Source: Siphonodentalium dalli (Eukaryota; Mollusca; Scaphopoda; Gadilida; Siphonodentaliidae). From it: DNA of 64,000 bases. The position numbers and the translations under genes are program-made. Position 1 is the first letter of the stretch, and the number at the start of each line of letters is the position of its first letter. Below are positions 55,706-64,000 of the stretch, in pieces. The stretch covers positions 248,197,582-248,261,581 of the forward strand of contig CP136061.1 in assembly GCA_032622095.1 (NCBI GenBank), in the 5' to 3' direction. The notes below the pieces were generated by a model, which had not been told where the DNA came from, searched no databases, and saw nothing but the letters and a program-made list of their open reading frames with translations.

Positions 55706-56090
55706 CAAGTCTGAGTTTAGTGTAGCTGTCATTTGCAGAATGAGATCCCCAGAGGGTGGATTATAGTAATTCTATCAAGCATAGTGGGCTAGCATCACTA
55801 AATTCACCCTCTGGGGACCTCATTCTGCTTAGGCCTCATCTTCTCTGGAAAGTTTCTTTAATGTCAAATTTTTATAGAAACTTTTTCACAAGATTCTATT
55901 TTTTTGTTTTTGTGTTTTAGTTTTTCTTTATCCCAAATTGGCAGATGACACATTGCATAATCAAGGTTCCCAATGGGTGTACATTACAATATTCACCATT
56001 TGGGAACTTCAGTCTGAGTCTATGTCTCCCATAGCAGAATTAGGTCCCCAGAGGGAGACCTCATTCTGCAAATGACAGGCACACTAAAAT
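55706..56090. mobile_element. FB8 element, long form, right part reduced
   Basis: CAAGTCTGAGTTTAGTGTAG to CAGGCACACTAAAATTGA. The second hairpin collapsed to GGTCCCCAGAGGGAGACCTC, a precise deletion of the hairpin centre. It belongs to the GAGTTTAG subfamily with 20246-20704. Confidence 0.85.
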
Positions 56091-56394
56091 TGATGATCTA
56101 AAAAAATGTTAGTTGTATGGTGGTGACTGACTTGTTCTCCAAGCAATTAATGTTCTTGTGAATAATTCTGTCATCATATGGACTAATTACAGCTGAAACA
56201 GTGTTAAGCTCCATTTATTCAGTCATTCCAAGGGCAAGGGGAGTTATAATTAACTTCTAGAAAAGGGCATGAATTTTAGTTACTTTTAAACGAACATGGC
56301 TCATTCGAGCTTCCAAATTTTGTCTACATAATTTGGAAGGAAGTATAGGATAGATTGACAAATACACAAATTTTGTTTATGCCTCTGTAACAGT
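56091..56394. other. No feature recognised
   Basis: Unassigned spacer of about 300 bp. Confidence 0.5.
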
Positions 56395-56570
56395 AATGTT
56401 TACATAACAATAGTTCCATTATGTAAAATCTTGTTATTGGAGAGTTCTTAATAATGAAAATAAGAACAAAATCAATCTATTTTATATATACTTGTTTTTG
56501 TACAATCAAGTTTTATTAAATATATGTTATTTTGCATGAACCCACTTCGAAGGCATTGAATGGTGTCCCT
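56395..56570 (-). repeat. Dispersed repeat L, inverted and uninterrupted
   Basis: CATGAACCCACTTCGAAGGC at the right corresponds to the left edge of the 1088 copy. It lacks the FB8 found at 1239-1492 and provides the empty site. Confidence 0.7.
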
Positions 56571-56683
56571 TTGTTGGACCAATATAAAAAAAATCACATT
56601 TCCTTCAATTATTGGCATAGAATTAATACTGACTATTTTACATTAAACTGAAGACTTCACTGTCATAATGTACTGGTATGTCT

Positions 56684-56925
56684 TTAACCCTTTGAGTGCC
56701 AGGTCGATGTTTGTATCAACCCATATACCCTGTGCCAATGCATTCTCTTATATATGCGAGTCGACCATAGGTCGCCTCGCATATATAAGAGAATGCATTG
56801 GCCTAGCTAACATTTTTTTTTTTACAATTTTTTACAATTTTAATAATTTATTCTTATATTCTTTATAAGACTTATTTTGTAGGTTTAGGGCCGATGAGAT
56901 CGGCCCCTGGCACTCAAAGGGTTAA
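56684..56925 (+). mobile_element. TTAA-2 element, complete, 242 bp
   Basis: TTAACCCTTTGAGTGCCAGG to CCTGGCACTCAAAGGGTTAA. One shared hairpin at about 56729-56806. Shorter than 61189-61641 by the segment with ATGGGCATCAAAATTATTAC. Confidence 0.93.
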
Positions 56926-57596
56926 ATGTCTGGCTTCAATTACAGAATCATATAAAAAAAAATAACATCAAACTAGATTTCAATCAGACAGAGTATTCTA
57001 ACAGAATTGTTTCTCTGGATGATACTATTGATGGATATCTGTGAACCGTCCAGTTGTAACCATTTGACCATCTGTCTACATGATCCTACACACTAATACA
57101 ATTGTCCACAGAAAAAGCTTCGTCTTTTATTATTCTCCGATTCAAAAGAAATAGGATTATTCAGTATTAAAAAATTAATCAATGGTGATAGATTTCCAAT
57201 TTTCATTTCCTTTAATAGTAATCTGAAATCGTGATTGTATGAGTCAATCGGTCATTGATCTTCCTGTTTTCCTGGCGTCTGTCCTGTTATGTCGGCATGT
57301 TCAATAAAAGCAAGAATATCTATTTGTTCGTACTCAACTCACCTCTTTAGAAACCAGCAATGGAATTGATCGAAAGTTTGTTGTACAAGGAGGTGGTGTA
57401 TTGAAGGGAGTTCAGTTGCATGAATGGGGACCCTGTACTCAAACAGCTTCCTTCCGTCTCAAGTTTGGGCTTCCTTTCTTAAAAAGCTAAAACAAAAAAA
57501 AAGGAATTCTTTTTATTCCCAATGACCGAAGGATAAACCAGTGCTTATCAGTTCAAACTTTTAGCCATCAGTTCAAGTATAAAAGAATAGAACAAT
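56926..57596. other. No feature recognised
   Basis: About 670 bp of unassigned sequence; A9 run near 57494. Confidence 0.5.
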
Positions 57597-57736
57597 TATA
57601 GTAATGCCCTAAGTAATCGACGGTGAGAGCTTTCCAATGAATGGCAACAAGCCATATTTCCGACTAAATCCTGAAAAGTTACCCATAATTCTGCTGTGGT
57701 TAAGGAGTCGATTACTTTTAATAGGGCAATACTGTA
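57597..57736. mobile_element. TA-FB element with deleted left arm
   Basis: TATAGTAATGCCCTAAG to GGGCAATACTGTA. The left arm jumps from ATCGACGG to TGAGAGCTTTCC. Confidence 0.87.
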
Positions 57737-57765
57737 CTATAATACCATGAGGGGCATGTAGGAGG

Positions 57766-58550
57766 TAAGTCTGGATATATGCAGAATGAGGTCCACAGAG
57801 GGTGAATTTAGTGATGCTATCCCACATGACAGTCTGGAATCACCAAATTCACCATCTGGGGACCTCATTCTGCTTAACCCTTTACCCAACAGAACGGCCC
57901 TGTGCCAATGCATTCTCTTATATATGCGAGTCAACCATAGGTCGCCTCGCATATATAAGAGAATGCATTGGCTTAACACATTAAAAATTATAAAATTGTT
58001 AAAGAAGACCAATGCATTCTCTTATATATGCGAGGCGACCTATGGTCGACTCGCATATATAAGAGAATGCATTGGCACAGGGCATAACTGTAACCATCAC
58101 AATGTGGTCAATGAGCCGGTTCCAATGATATCCATATTTGTATGGTTTTATTGAGACAGACCCAAGATAATTTAGGCTGTTGCAGCTTTATTTGGCCGGT
58201 TTTGGCCGGTTTGTTGGGTAAAGGGTTAAGACTCATATTCTGGGAAGTATCTATATAGTCTCAAATTAACACTGTTTGAGTTACTTTTTCCCTTCTGTTC
58301 AGTTTCTAATCTAATCCCCTAGTTTGGAGATAAATTGCATAAATGAGGTGACTAGTGGATGAACATCGCCAATTTCAACTGGGGAACTTCTATCTGATCC
58401 TAGGTCTCCCATAGTAGTTGAGGCCTAAGCAGAATGAGGTTCCCAGAGGGTGAATTTGGTGATGCTAGCCTGCTGTCCGGGACAGCGTCACTAAATTCAC
58501 CCTCTGGGAACCTCATTCTGCAAATGTCAGACACACTATATCCAGGCTTG
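57766..58550. mobile_element. FB8 element, long form, interrupted by TTAA-1
   Basis: TAAGTCTGGATATATGCAG to CACTATATCCAGGCTTG. Flanks GTAGGAGG / GTAGGATC agree at six of eight positions. TTAA-1 at 57874-58229 sits at CATTCTGC-TTAA, exactly after the first hairpin, where uninterrupted copies read CATTCTGCTTAGGCC. Confidence 0.9.
57874..58229 (+). mobile_element. TTAA-1 element, nested, spacer shortened
   Basis: TTAA at both ends. The AT-rich spacer between hairpins is deleted after AAATTGTTAAAGAA, bringing the hairpins together (356 bp total). Tail with GTCAATGAGCCGGTTCC. Confidence 0.94.
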
Positions 58551-58725
58551 GTAGGATCTCACTGACAGAGTTCATCCTGAATAATATATAAGAGACATAA
58601 ACCGTCATGAGTTCAGGAAAATCATTACAAACACAGATAAGTCGTGATGCCGAATGAAATATTAAAATCGGTTCAAAGAGTAAACTCAATGATTGAACTC
58701 AAACCAAGGGTCTCTAGTCTGGTTG

Positions 58726-58926
58726 CAAGCCTTGAAATAGGGTGTCTGTCATTTGCAGAATGAGGTCCCCAGAGGGTGAATTTAGTGATGCTACCCCGCA
58801 TAGCGGGCTAGCATCACCAAATTCACCCTCTGGGAACCTCATTCTGCTGAGGTGTAAGCAGAATCACTAAATTCACCCTCTGGGGACCTCATTCTGCAAA
58901 TGACAGACACCCTATTTCAAGGCTTG
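58726..58926. mobile_element. FB8 element, second hairpin partly deleted
   Basis: CAAGCCTTGAAATAGGGTG to CACCCTATTTCAAGGCTTG. Flanks TCTGGTTG / TCTGGTTA, seven of eight. The second hairpin reduced to GCAGAATCACTAAATTCACC. Confidence 0.9.
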
Positions 58927-60075
58927 TCTGGTTAAATTATTAGCTCGCATCTGTGTATAGTACAGCCTGATTGTATGTAGAAGGCTCAGTTGGTGAGATG
59001 CATAGCTAATTAGGCTGCCATGCAATCAGTGGAAAAGCTGGTGCAGTTCTCGATAACCACGGATTTGTGATTCACTCAAGGGGAGGGCCCCCGGGAACCT
59101 CATTTGTGTATATAGGCAGATTTGTCAGTTGCTTTTTGGAGGCTGGTATGGAGTCTATGGACATAACACTGCAGCTACAATATGGGCTGCACCCCACAGT
59201 CAGGGCTGTGATCGAGATGCAAAATTCACACCCAGAGGCCAGAGTTTTATTAAAGTCAGTACAATTGAGCAGTGTGGGTAGCACATCAATTACTTAAAAA
59301 AAAGTCGTCATGTTAACAGGGATATCCAAATGAATAGATGAGAATAAATGGTAGTGGGGCCTAGAATTGAGTGTGAGTAGAATTCCATAGTTTTCTGAAA
59401 AGTAACAGCAATGGCCAATCGATAGGAACATTGATGAAATTTCACACAATCACGATGGATGTCCCTTGATGTTCAAGTTTGGACAATGCATGTGTCTTAA
59501 TTTTTTTTGTGGGATGAAAAACTTATTTTTGCCCAGACACCACAGGATGCTTCAAACCACACTATACTTGATATAATAGAGATGTAAACAATTCGAAATC
59601 ATCCCAAATGTTCCTCATTCTTGACTGCATTCCCCATGTCTCATGTCTCACTTTTCATCTTCCTCGGAAAATGCTCAAGACCGACACATAACCATCAGAG
59701 AGGCTCTATATAATGACCTGGACCAGTCGCATCTATCTTCCGGAAACAGCTCATTGTACTGTCCCTACAACCAGCAATGTATCACCAGAAATCTCTATAG
59801 TATCTCTGGTATCACCACAAGAATGCATTAATATAGCAGCATGGGAAGGCATGTCACAACTCACATGTGACTTCCTCCGTCTGCCGCCCATGAATAATAT
59901 ATAACACACATACTCTGGCATTAGATCGGAAATGAATCAGATGACTAAGATTGTCTCCCTTCAGTGATGTATTGGATCATATGACAATGTGTAGGTGGGA
60001 CATATTGCCGCGAAACACCATGTTTTAGCCTGATGGGTCTGATAACGCAGAGAACTGTTTTAGTCTGAGGCAGGG
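58927..60075. other. No feature recognised
   Basis: About 1.15 kb with no family member. Frames of 76, 62 and 63 codons (59067-59297, 59643-59831, 59713-59904) have no domain I recognise; splice sites could be proposed around them but nothing supports a gene. Confidence 0.5.
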
Positions 60076-60302
60076 ATGGCACCAGAATTTCACTGACACA
60101 AGGACTTCGACCACCCCTCCCCCTGCAATGGCAGCCCTCTTATTTCAGATTGTATGGCTTCGGCAATCCTTTGCCCTGGCCCAGTTTGCTTCAGCGAATG
60201 TCTTCGGCATTGATGATTGCCAAATCCATATAATCTGAAATAAGAGGGCTGCCATTGCAGGGGGAGGGACCGAAGTCCCGGTGTCAGTGAAATTGTTGGC
60301 AG
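60076..60302. mobile_element. Foldback element, about 227 bp
   Basis: Arms of about 75-80 bp: TTTCACTGACACAAGGACTT and CCCTGCAATGGCAGCCCTCT on the left with their inverses on the right. The centre has CTTCGGCAATCC and a GCCCTGGCCC loop. A decayed relative is at 54633-54755. Confidence 0.82.
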
Positions 60303-60448
60303 CTGATCGATGGCTGAAATAATAATAACCAGACATTAATCTTTAAAGATGCATTCAGAGTTTCAGACCTCCAGTTACAACAACAACCTAAAAATATAAT
60401 GTAACGTCATTTTCTGCTTTGTTCTGTTGAAGCAATGGTGAAAACCAA

Positions 60449-60652
60449 ATATGTAATGCCCGAAATACATGACGCTTTAACCACAGCAGAATTATGAGAA
60501 ATATTTCAGGATTTTTTCGGAAAAATGGCCTCTATGCTCTCGGTGAGAGCTTTCTGATGAATGGCAACAAGCCATTATTTCCGACTAAATCCTGAAAAAA
60601 TTCCCATAATTCTGCTGTGGTTTAGGGGTCGATTATTTAGAACATTACTGTA
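60449..60652. mobile_element. TA-FB foldback element, left end decayed
   Basis: Left ATATGTAATGCCCGAAATAC, right GATTATTTAGAACATTACTGTA. Both arms present, with the GGGAAATTTTT-type subtype and a deletion in the left arm before CTCTCGGTGAGAG. Confidence 0.85.
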
Positions 60653-60823
60653 GACCTTAAATACCAAAGAATATCATTTGTTATTGAAAAATCAACAAAA
60701 TGATTTTTGTTGTCTTTCTCAGACATTAGAAACTATATGAAATATAAGCATAGAAAATTCAATATCAAACAAAATAACATCCTTCTTGTAGCAATTCTTG
60801 TTCCAAATATGTTATTTATATAC

Positions 60824-61041
60824 TACAATAATGCCCTAAATAATTTACACCTTAACCACAGCAGGATTATGGGAAATTTTTCAGGATTTAGTCGGAAATA
60901 TGGCTTGTTGCCATTCATCGGAAAGCTCTCAGTGAGAGCTTTACGATGAATGGCAACAAGCCATATTTCTGACTAAATCCTGAAAAGTTACCCATAATTA
61001 TGCTGTGGTTAAGGAGTCAATTATATAGGGCATTTACTGTA
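60824..61041. mobile_element. TA-FB foldback element, complete
   Basis: TACAATAATGCCCTAAATAA to GGGCATTTACTGTA. Full arms meeting at CTCTCAGTGAGAG. The left arm is of the GGGAAATTTTT subtype and the right of the GAAAAGTTACCC subtype, so the arms come from different lineages. Confidence 0.9.
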
Positions 61042-61188
61042 TATCCTAGATTCTAAGTAAAAAGTAAATTAGGTATCATAAAAATTAGCAAGGAACCCTG
61101 AATACATCTTTGATAAGGAAATTATTAGTATCTTCAGTAAAATTTAGTACATGCCAAATAATAGACATGACAGTCCCCAGATGGGGAT

Positions 61189-61641
61189 TTAACCCTTTGA
61201 GTGCCAGGTCCGATTTTTGTATCAACCCATATACCCTGTGCCAATGCATTCTCTTATATATGCGAGTCGACCATAGGTCGCCTCGCATATATAAGAGAAT
61301 GCATTGGCCTAACAATTTTTCATCATTTGTTATTATTTTTTAAAATTTTTACAATTTTAATAATTTTTTCTTATATTCTTTAACAGACTTATTTTGTAGG
61401 TTTAGTGCCAGGGAATCTTACGTTTTTCATGGGCATCAAAATTATTACTATGAATACTTGGTGATAGTTTTGAGTTATAACATGCCCCCTAAGGTTTTAT
61501 CCAGTTTGTTTTTAAATTCGCTATAGCATGCTTATAAGCATGCATACCCAAACAAAAAATATTCAACCCAAACAAATCTATAAAAAAAACAGACCGTAAA
61601 TTAGGGCCGATGAGATCGGCCCCTGGCACTGAAAGGATTAA
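61189..61641 (+). mobile_element. TTAA-2 element, complete, 453 bp
   Basis: TTAACCCTTTGAGTGCCAGG to CCCTGGCACTGAAAGGATTAA. One shared hairpin (about 61238-61312). Same interior as 1749-2209, but with the GAGTGCC-type left end and CACTGAAAGG-type right end, so the ends are mixed. Confidence 0.92.
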
Positions 61642-61835
61642 AGATCCTGTGCCAGTGCATTCTCTTATATATGCAAGTCTCCCTATAAGAGAATGCACTG
61701 GCTTACAAGGTCAAGGTAAATATTGTTAGGCCAATGTATTCTCTTATATATGTGAGGCTCCCTATGAGAGATGCAAATATAATGCATTGGAACAGGGTTT
61801 TTGCAAATTCCAGGAAGCTCCAGTCATGGAATGGT
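61642..61835 (+). mobile_element. TTAA-3 joined to TTAA-2, left end missing
   Basis: Continues directly from ATTAAAGATCCTGTGCCAG, which is the internal TTAAAGA of TTAA-3. The TTAA-2 end therefore sits at a TTAA that is internal to TTAA-3. Both hairpins are shortened. Right end CCAGTCATGGAATGGTTAA. Confidence 0.85.
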
Positions 61836-62703
61836 TAAGTATGAATCATCGGCTGCTGATAATTTACATGCATGGATCAATTTTCTTCGCATCATAGACT
61901 CATGATCATTGAATCGTGAACTAATATTCAGAATCACCATGACTTGTTATAGCCCTACATGGGAGTACAAGTACATACACACCAAACCCACTTTATCTGA
62001 GTATGGAAGTACTCAAATGTCATCCGTATAACTGGATCTAACTCGGGAATGTAATAATCGTCATATAGTGATCTACTGTAGGACAAGGCCCCTTGGGTAG
62101 TCTATCATTTCCTCTAATCAGAGTTTTTTTTAACCTATGGGAACACTTCAGACCTGATGAAGTATTGATTTTAGTTAGTTTGAATCCTGTGCTGATTACC
62201 ATCCGCTGGTTTGAAACATTTTTCATGCATATTATCTGTTTTTATACTTTTTTCTGTCACTCAATATTGATGTTTATTACTGCAATCTAAAAATTTGCAC
62301 TTGTCTGAGGGCACCCTTGCGTACAATCTACTTCAAATTTGAAATTTCTGTTTTCTAAATTACTAATTAAGTATTTCTCAGCTATACATTATTTATAATC
62401 AATGTTGTCGGGTATGTTGGAGTAAGGTGCAAGAGAACTTAAAAAGTGCAACGGTTCTCAGTATCGAATGGCTACAATCCTCTGCTCAAGCAGTTAATTT
62501 GACAGAAAATTTTGTGTGACTATGCAAGTGAAAAACTGGACGGTCGAGTCTATAAATCAGAGTTGGAAGATATCATCAGTAGATGATTATTGTAAATTAT
62601 GCTGGGCTATCTCTCTAACAATTAGTATCTATATTAGATGTCTTAAAAAGTAACAAAAAGAGATTAATTTCTCTGAGATAAATCCATATTTACATTGGAG
62701 TAG
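61836..62703. other. No feature recognised
   Basis: About 870 bp of unassigned sequence. Confidence 0.5.
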
Positions 62704-63038
62704 TTAACCTCTTCGCTGCTATGACATCCGTATCTATTACGGACGTAAAAGTGCACACCGTGTGCTATATGGTCCGTAGGTACTACGGACCTACTTCAGC
62801 ACACTAGAAGTAGGCCATTATATATAAATGGAACTCAGAGATTAGTGCATCGGAATAACTATCTCGACGTTTCAAACAGTTTATGATGTTCCACGATTGT
62901 GAACGATAATAGCCTTTCAGCTGAGTCACTTTTATTGTTCTTTTGACATTCCCGCTATATTTTCCCATTGGAAAATGCCAATAACGTCAACAGCCCAGCA
63001 CACGACGTCATAACGTCATTTAGCAGCGAAGAGGTTAA
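62704..63038. mobile_element. TTAA-6 element, complete, 335 bp
   Basis: TTAACCTCTTCGCTGCTATG at the left, TTAGCAGCGAAGAGGTTAA at the right. Interior includes GTCCGTAGGTACTACGGAC, a small palindrome, and GACGTCATAACGTCATT. The right TTAA (63035-63038) is also the first TTAA of the next TTAA-1. Confidence 0.85.
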
Positions 63039-63440
63039 CCCTTTACCCAACAAACCGGCCAAAACCGGCCAAATAAAGCTTCAACAGCCTAAAATATCTT
63101 CGGTCTGTCTCAATAGAACCATACAAATATGGATATCATTGGAACCGGCTCCTTGACCACATTGTGATAGTTACAGTTATGCCCTGTGCCAATGCATTCT
63201 CTTATATATGCGAGTCGACCATAGGTCGCCTCGCATATATAAGAGAATGCATTGGCCTAAAAAAAATCTTTTTTTAACACTTTTTTAAATAACCATTTTT
63301 TCTTACATTCTTTAACAATTTTATCATTTTTAATGTGTTAAGCCAATGCATTCTCTTATATATGCGAGGCGACCTATGGTCGACTCGCATATATAAGAGA
63401 ATGCATTGGCACAGGGCCCTTCTGTTGGGTAAAGGGTTAA
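63035..63440 (-). mobile_element. TTAA-1 element, complete, abutting TTAA-6
   Basis: Reverse orientation; both hairpins intact, with a small AAATAACC insertion in the AT-rich spacer (406 bp). The shared TTAA at the left shows that it inserted into the terminal TTAA of TTAA-6, or the reverse. Confidence 0.94.
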
Positions 63441-63535
63441 AGGTGAATGCTACATTTGTCCATAACAGGCATACAGCCTTAGGGTGTGTTGTGGGTTTTT
63501 AGTGACCTGTTTTGCATTCTCTTAACTATTTGATG

Positions 63536-63874
63536 ATTATATACTCTTTAACTTGGGGAAATGTTCAGATAATAATCGACAAAAGTTGCCATTTGTTGAA
63601 CTTATTTGAACATACCCTCCAAATGACTCAATAGGAATTATCAAAATACCCTTCTGAATCAAAAATACTATAATAGACCATTCCATTTTATTCTTAATCC
63701 TTTCATGATGACAGCTGCACTGGTGCAACATTAAAGATCCTGTGCCAGTGCATTCTCTTATAAGCGAGTCTCCATTGGCACTTTCCTGTGTTTTTGCAAC
63801 ATTTCAAGAAGCTCCAGTCATAGAAGGGTTGAATAATGGAATGGGAGAATATACTCAGAATAAAAGGATTAACC
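63536..63874 (-). mobile_element. TTAA-4 element interrupted by TTAA-3
   Basis: Reverse TTAA-4 from AACTTGGGGAAATGTTCAG to CTCAGAATAAAAGGATTAA. TTAA-3 occupies 63694-63832. The flanking TTCCATTTTATTC and ATGGAATGGGAGAATA are the expected neighbours in TTAA-4. Confidence 0.8.
63694..63832 (+). mobile_element. TTAA-3 element, internally deleted, nested
   Basis: TTAATCCTTTCATGATGACA to CAGTCATAGAAGGGTTGA (right TTAA mutated). The interior is reduced to one hairpin stub with GCGAGTCTCCATTGGCAC. Confidence 0.85.
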
Positions 63875-64000
63875 CCCACCCCGCTTCCCAAATGTTTTGA
63901 GCACATATTCTTACCCCCCCCCCCCCTCCTGTACTAGTATGTAACTGATACAGAACATGACTTTCATCTCCCGGAACTTGCCAGTGTAGTCAATCAGATT
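63875..64000. other. Window end with C13 run
   Basis: C-rich sequence with a 13-base C run at 63914-63926; nothing else recognised. Confidence 0.5.

Noticed and set aside
57786-58154. 122-codon plus-strand open frame
   Set aside because: A chance read-through from FB8 into a nested TTAA-1.
59067-59297. Possible exon, 76 codons
   Set aside because: Plausible composition but no domain, no consistent neighbouring exon and an equally long opposing frame.

Overview
This 64-kb window is AT-rich eukaryotic (animal) DNA with no gene I can support. The longest open frames (up to 184 codons) lie inside tandem arrays or read through palindromic transposon ends, and no frame carries a recognisable protein domain, splice-bounded exon set or transposase/reverse-transcriptase motif. 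No rRNA, tRNA, CRISPR or bacterial-type operon is visible. The density of short palindromic elements, Helitron-like ends next to (GTCT)n/(GTAT)n and a SINE-like tail with GACGCTAAACCCC suggest a marine invertebrate, perhaps a mollusc; this is an inference, not a demonstration. The window is probably intergenic or inside a large intron.

About half of the window is small non-autonomous DNA transposons. Labels used below: TTAA-1 (ends TTAACCCTTTACCCAACA, two internal hairpins, about 350-405 bp, 8 copies); TTAA-2 (CCCTTTCAGTGCCA or CCCTTTGAGTGCCA ends); TTAA-3 (CCCTTTCATGAYGGGAGCTG left end, CAGTCATGGAAGGG right end, 11 copies); TTAA-4 (CCCTTTCTATACTAAAT ends, about 245-270 bp, about 14 copies); TTAA-5 to TTAA-10 (six rarer families with TTAA at both ends); FB8 (CAAGCCTTGAAATAG ends, foldback, 8-bp target duplications, so hAT-like); TA-FB (TACAGTAATGCCC ends, nearly complete palindrome, TA target, so Tc1/mariner-like); HEL (A|TC...CTAG|T ends, Helitron-like). 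The TTAACCC signature is what piggyBac-superfamily elements show.

Layout: 1-310 minisatellite; 0.5-7 kb mixed elements with two abutting TTAA elements at 6058; 7-13 kb elements, a degenerate satellite (10.7-11.4 kb) and a clean hAT-like element (11477-11844); 13-15 kb two Helitron-like elements; 16.6-20.2 kb the longest stretch without repeats; 20-31 kb dense elements with nesting; 31.9-34.8 kb local duplications interrupted by TTAA insertions; 35-41 kb FB8, TTAA-7, a SINE-like remnant and a tandem duplication with FB8 at its junction; 41-46.4 kb arrays, nested elements and a 1-kb minisatellite with a 69-bp period; 46.5-64 kb more of the same families, ending in abutting TTAA-6/TTAA-1.

The most useful content is a readable insertion history. 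At least ten nested insertions can be seen, several with an empty-site paralogue inside the same window, four pairs of TTAA elements share or almost share one TTAA, and the same hairpin of about 70 bp recurs inside four different element families with compensating changes in its inner stem.
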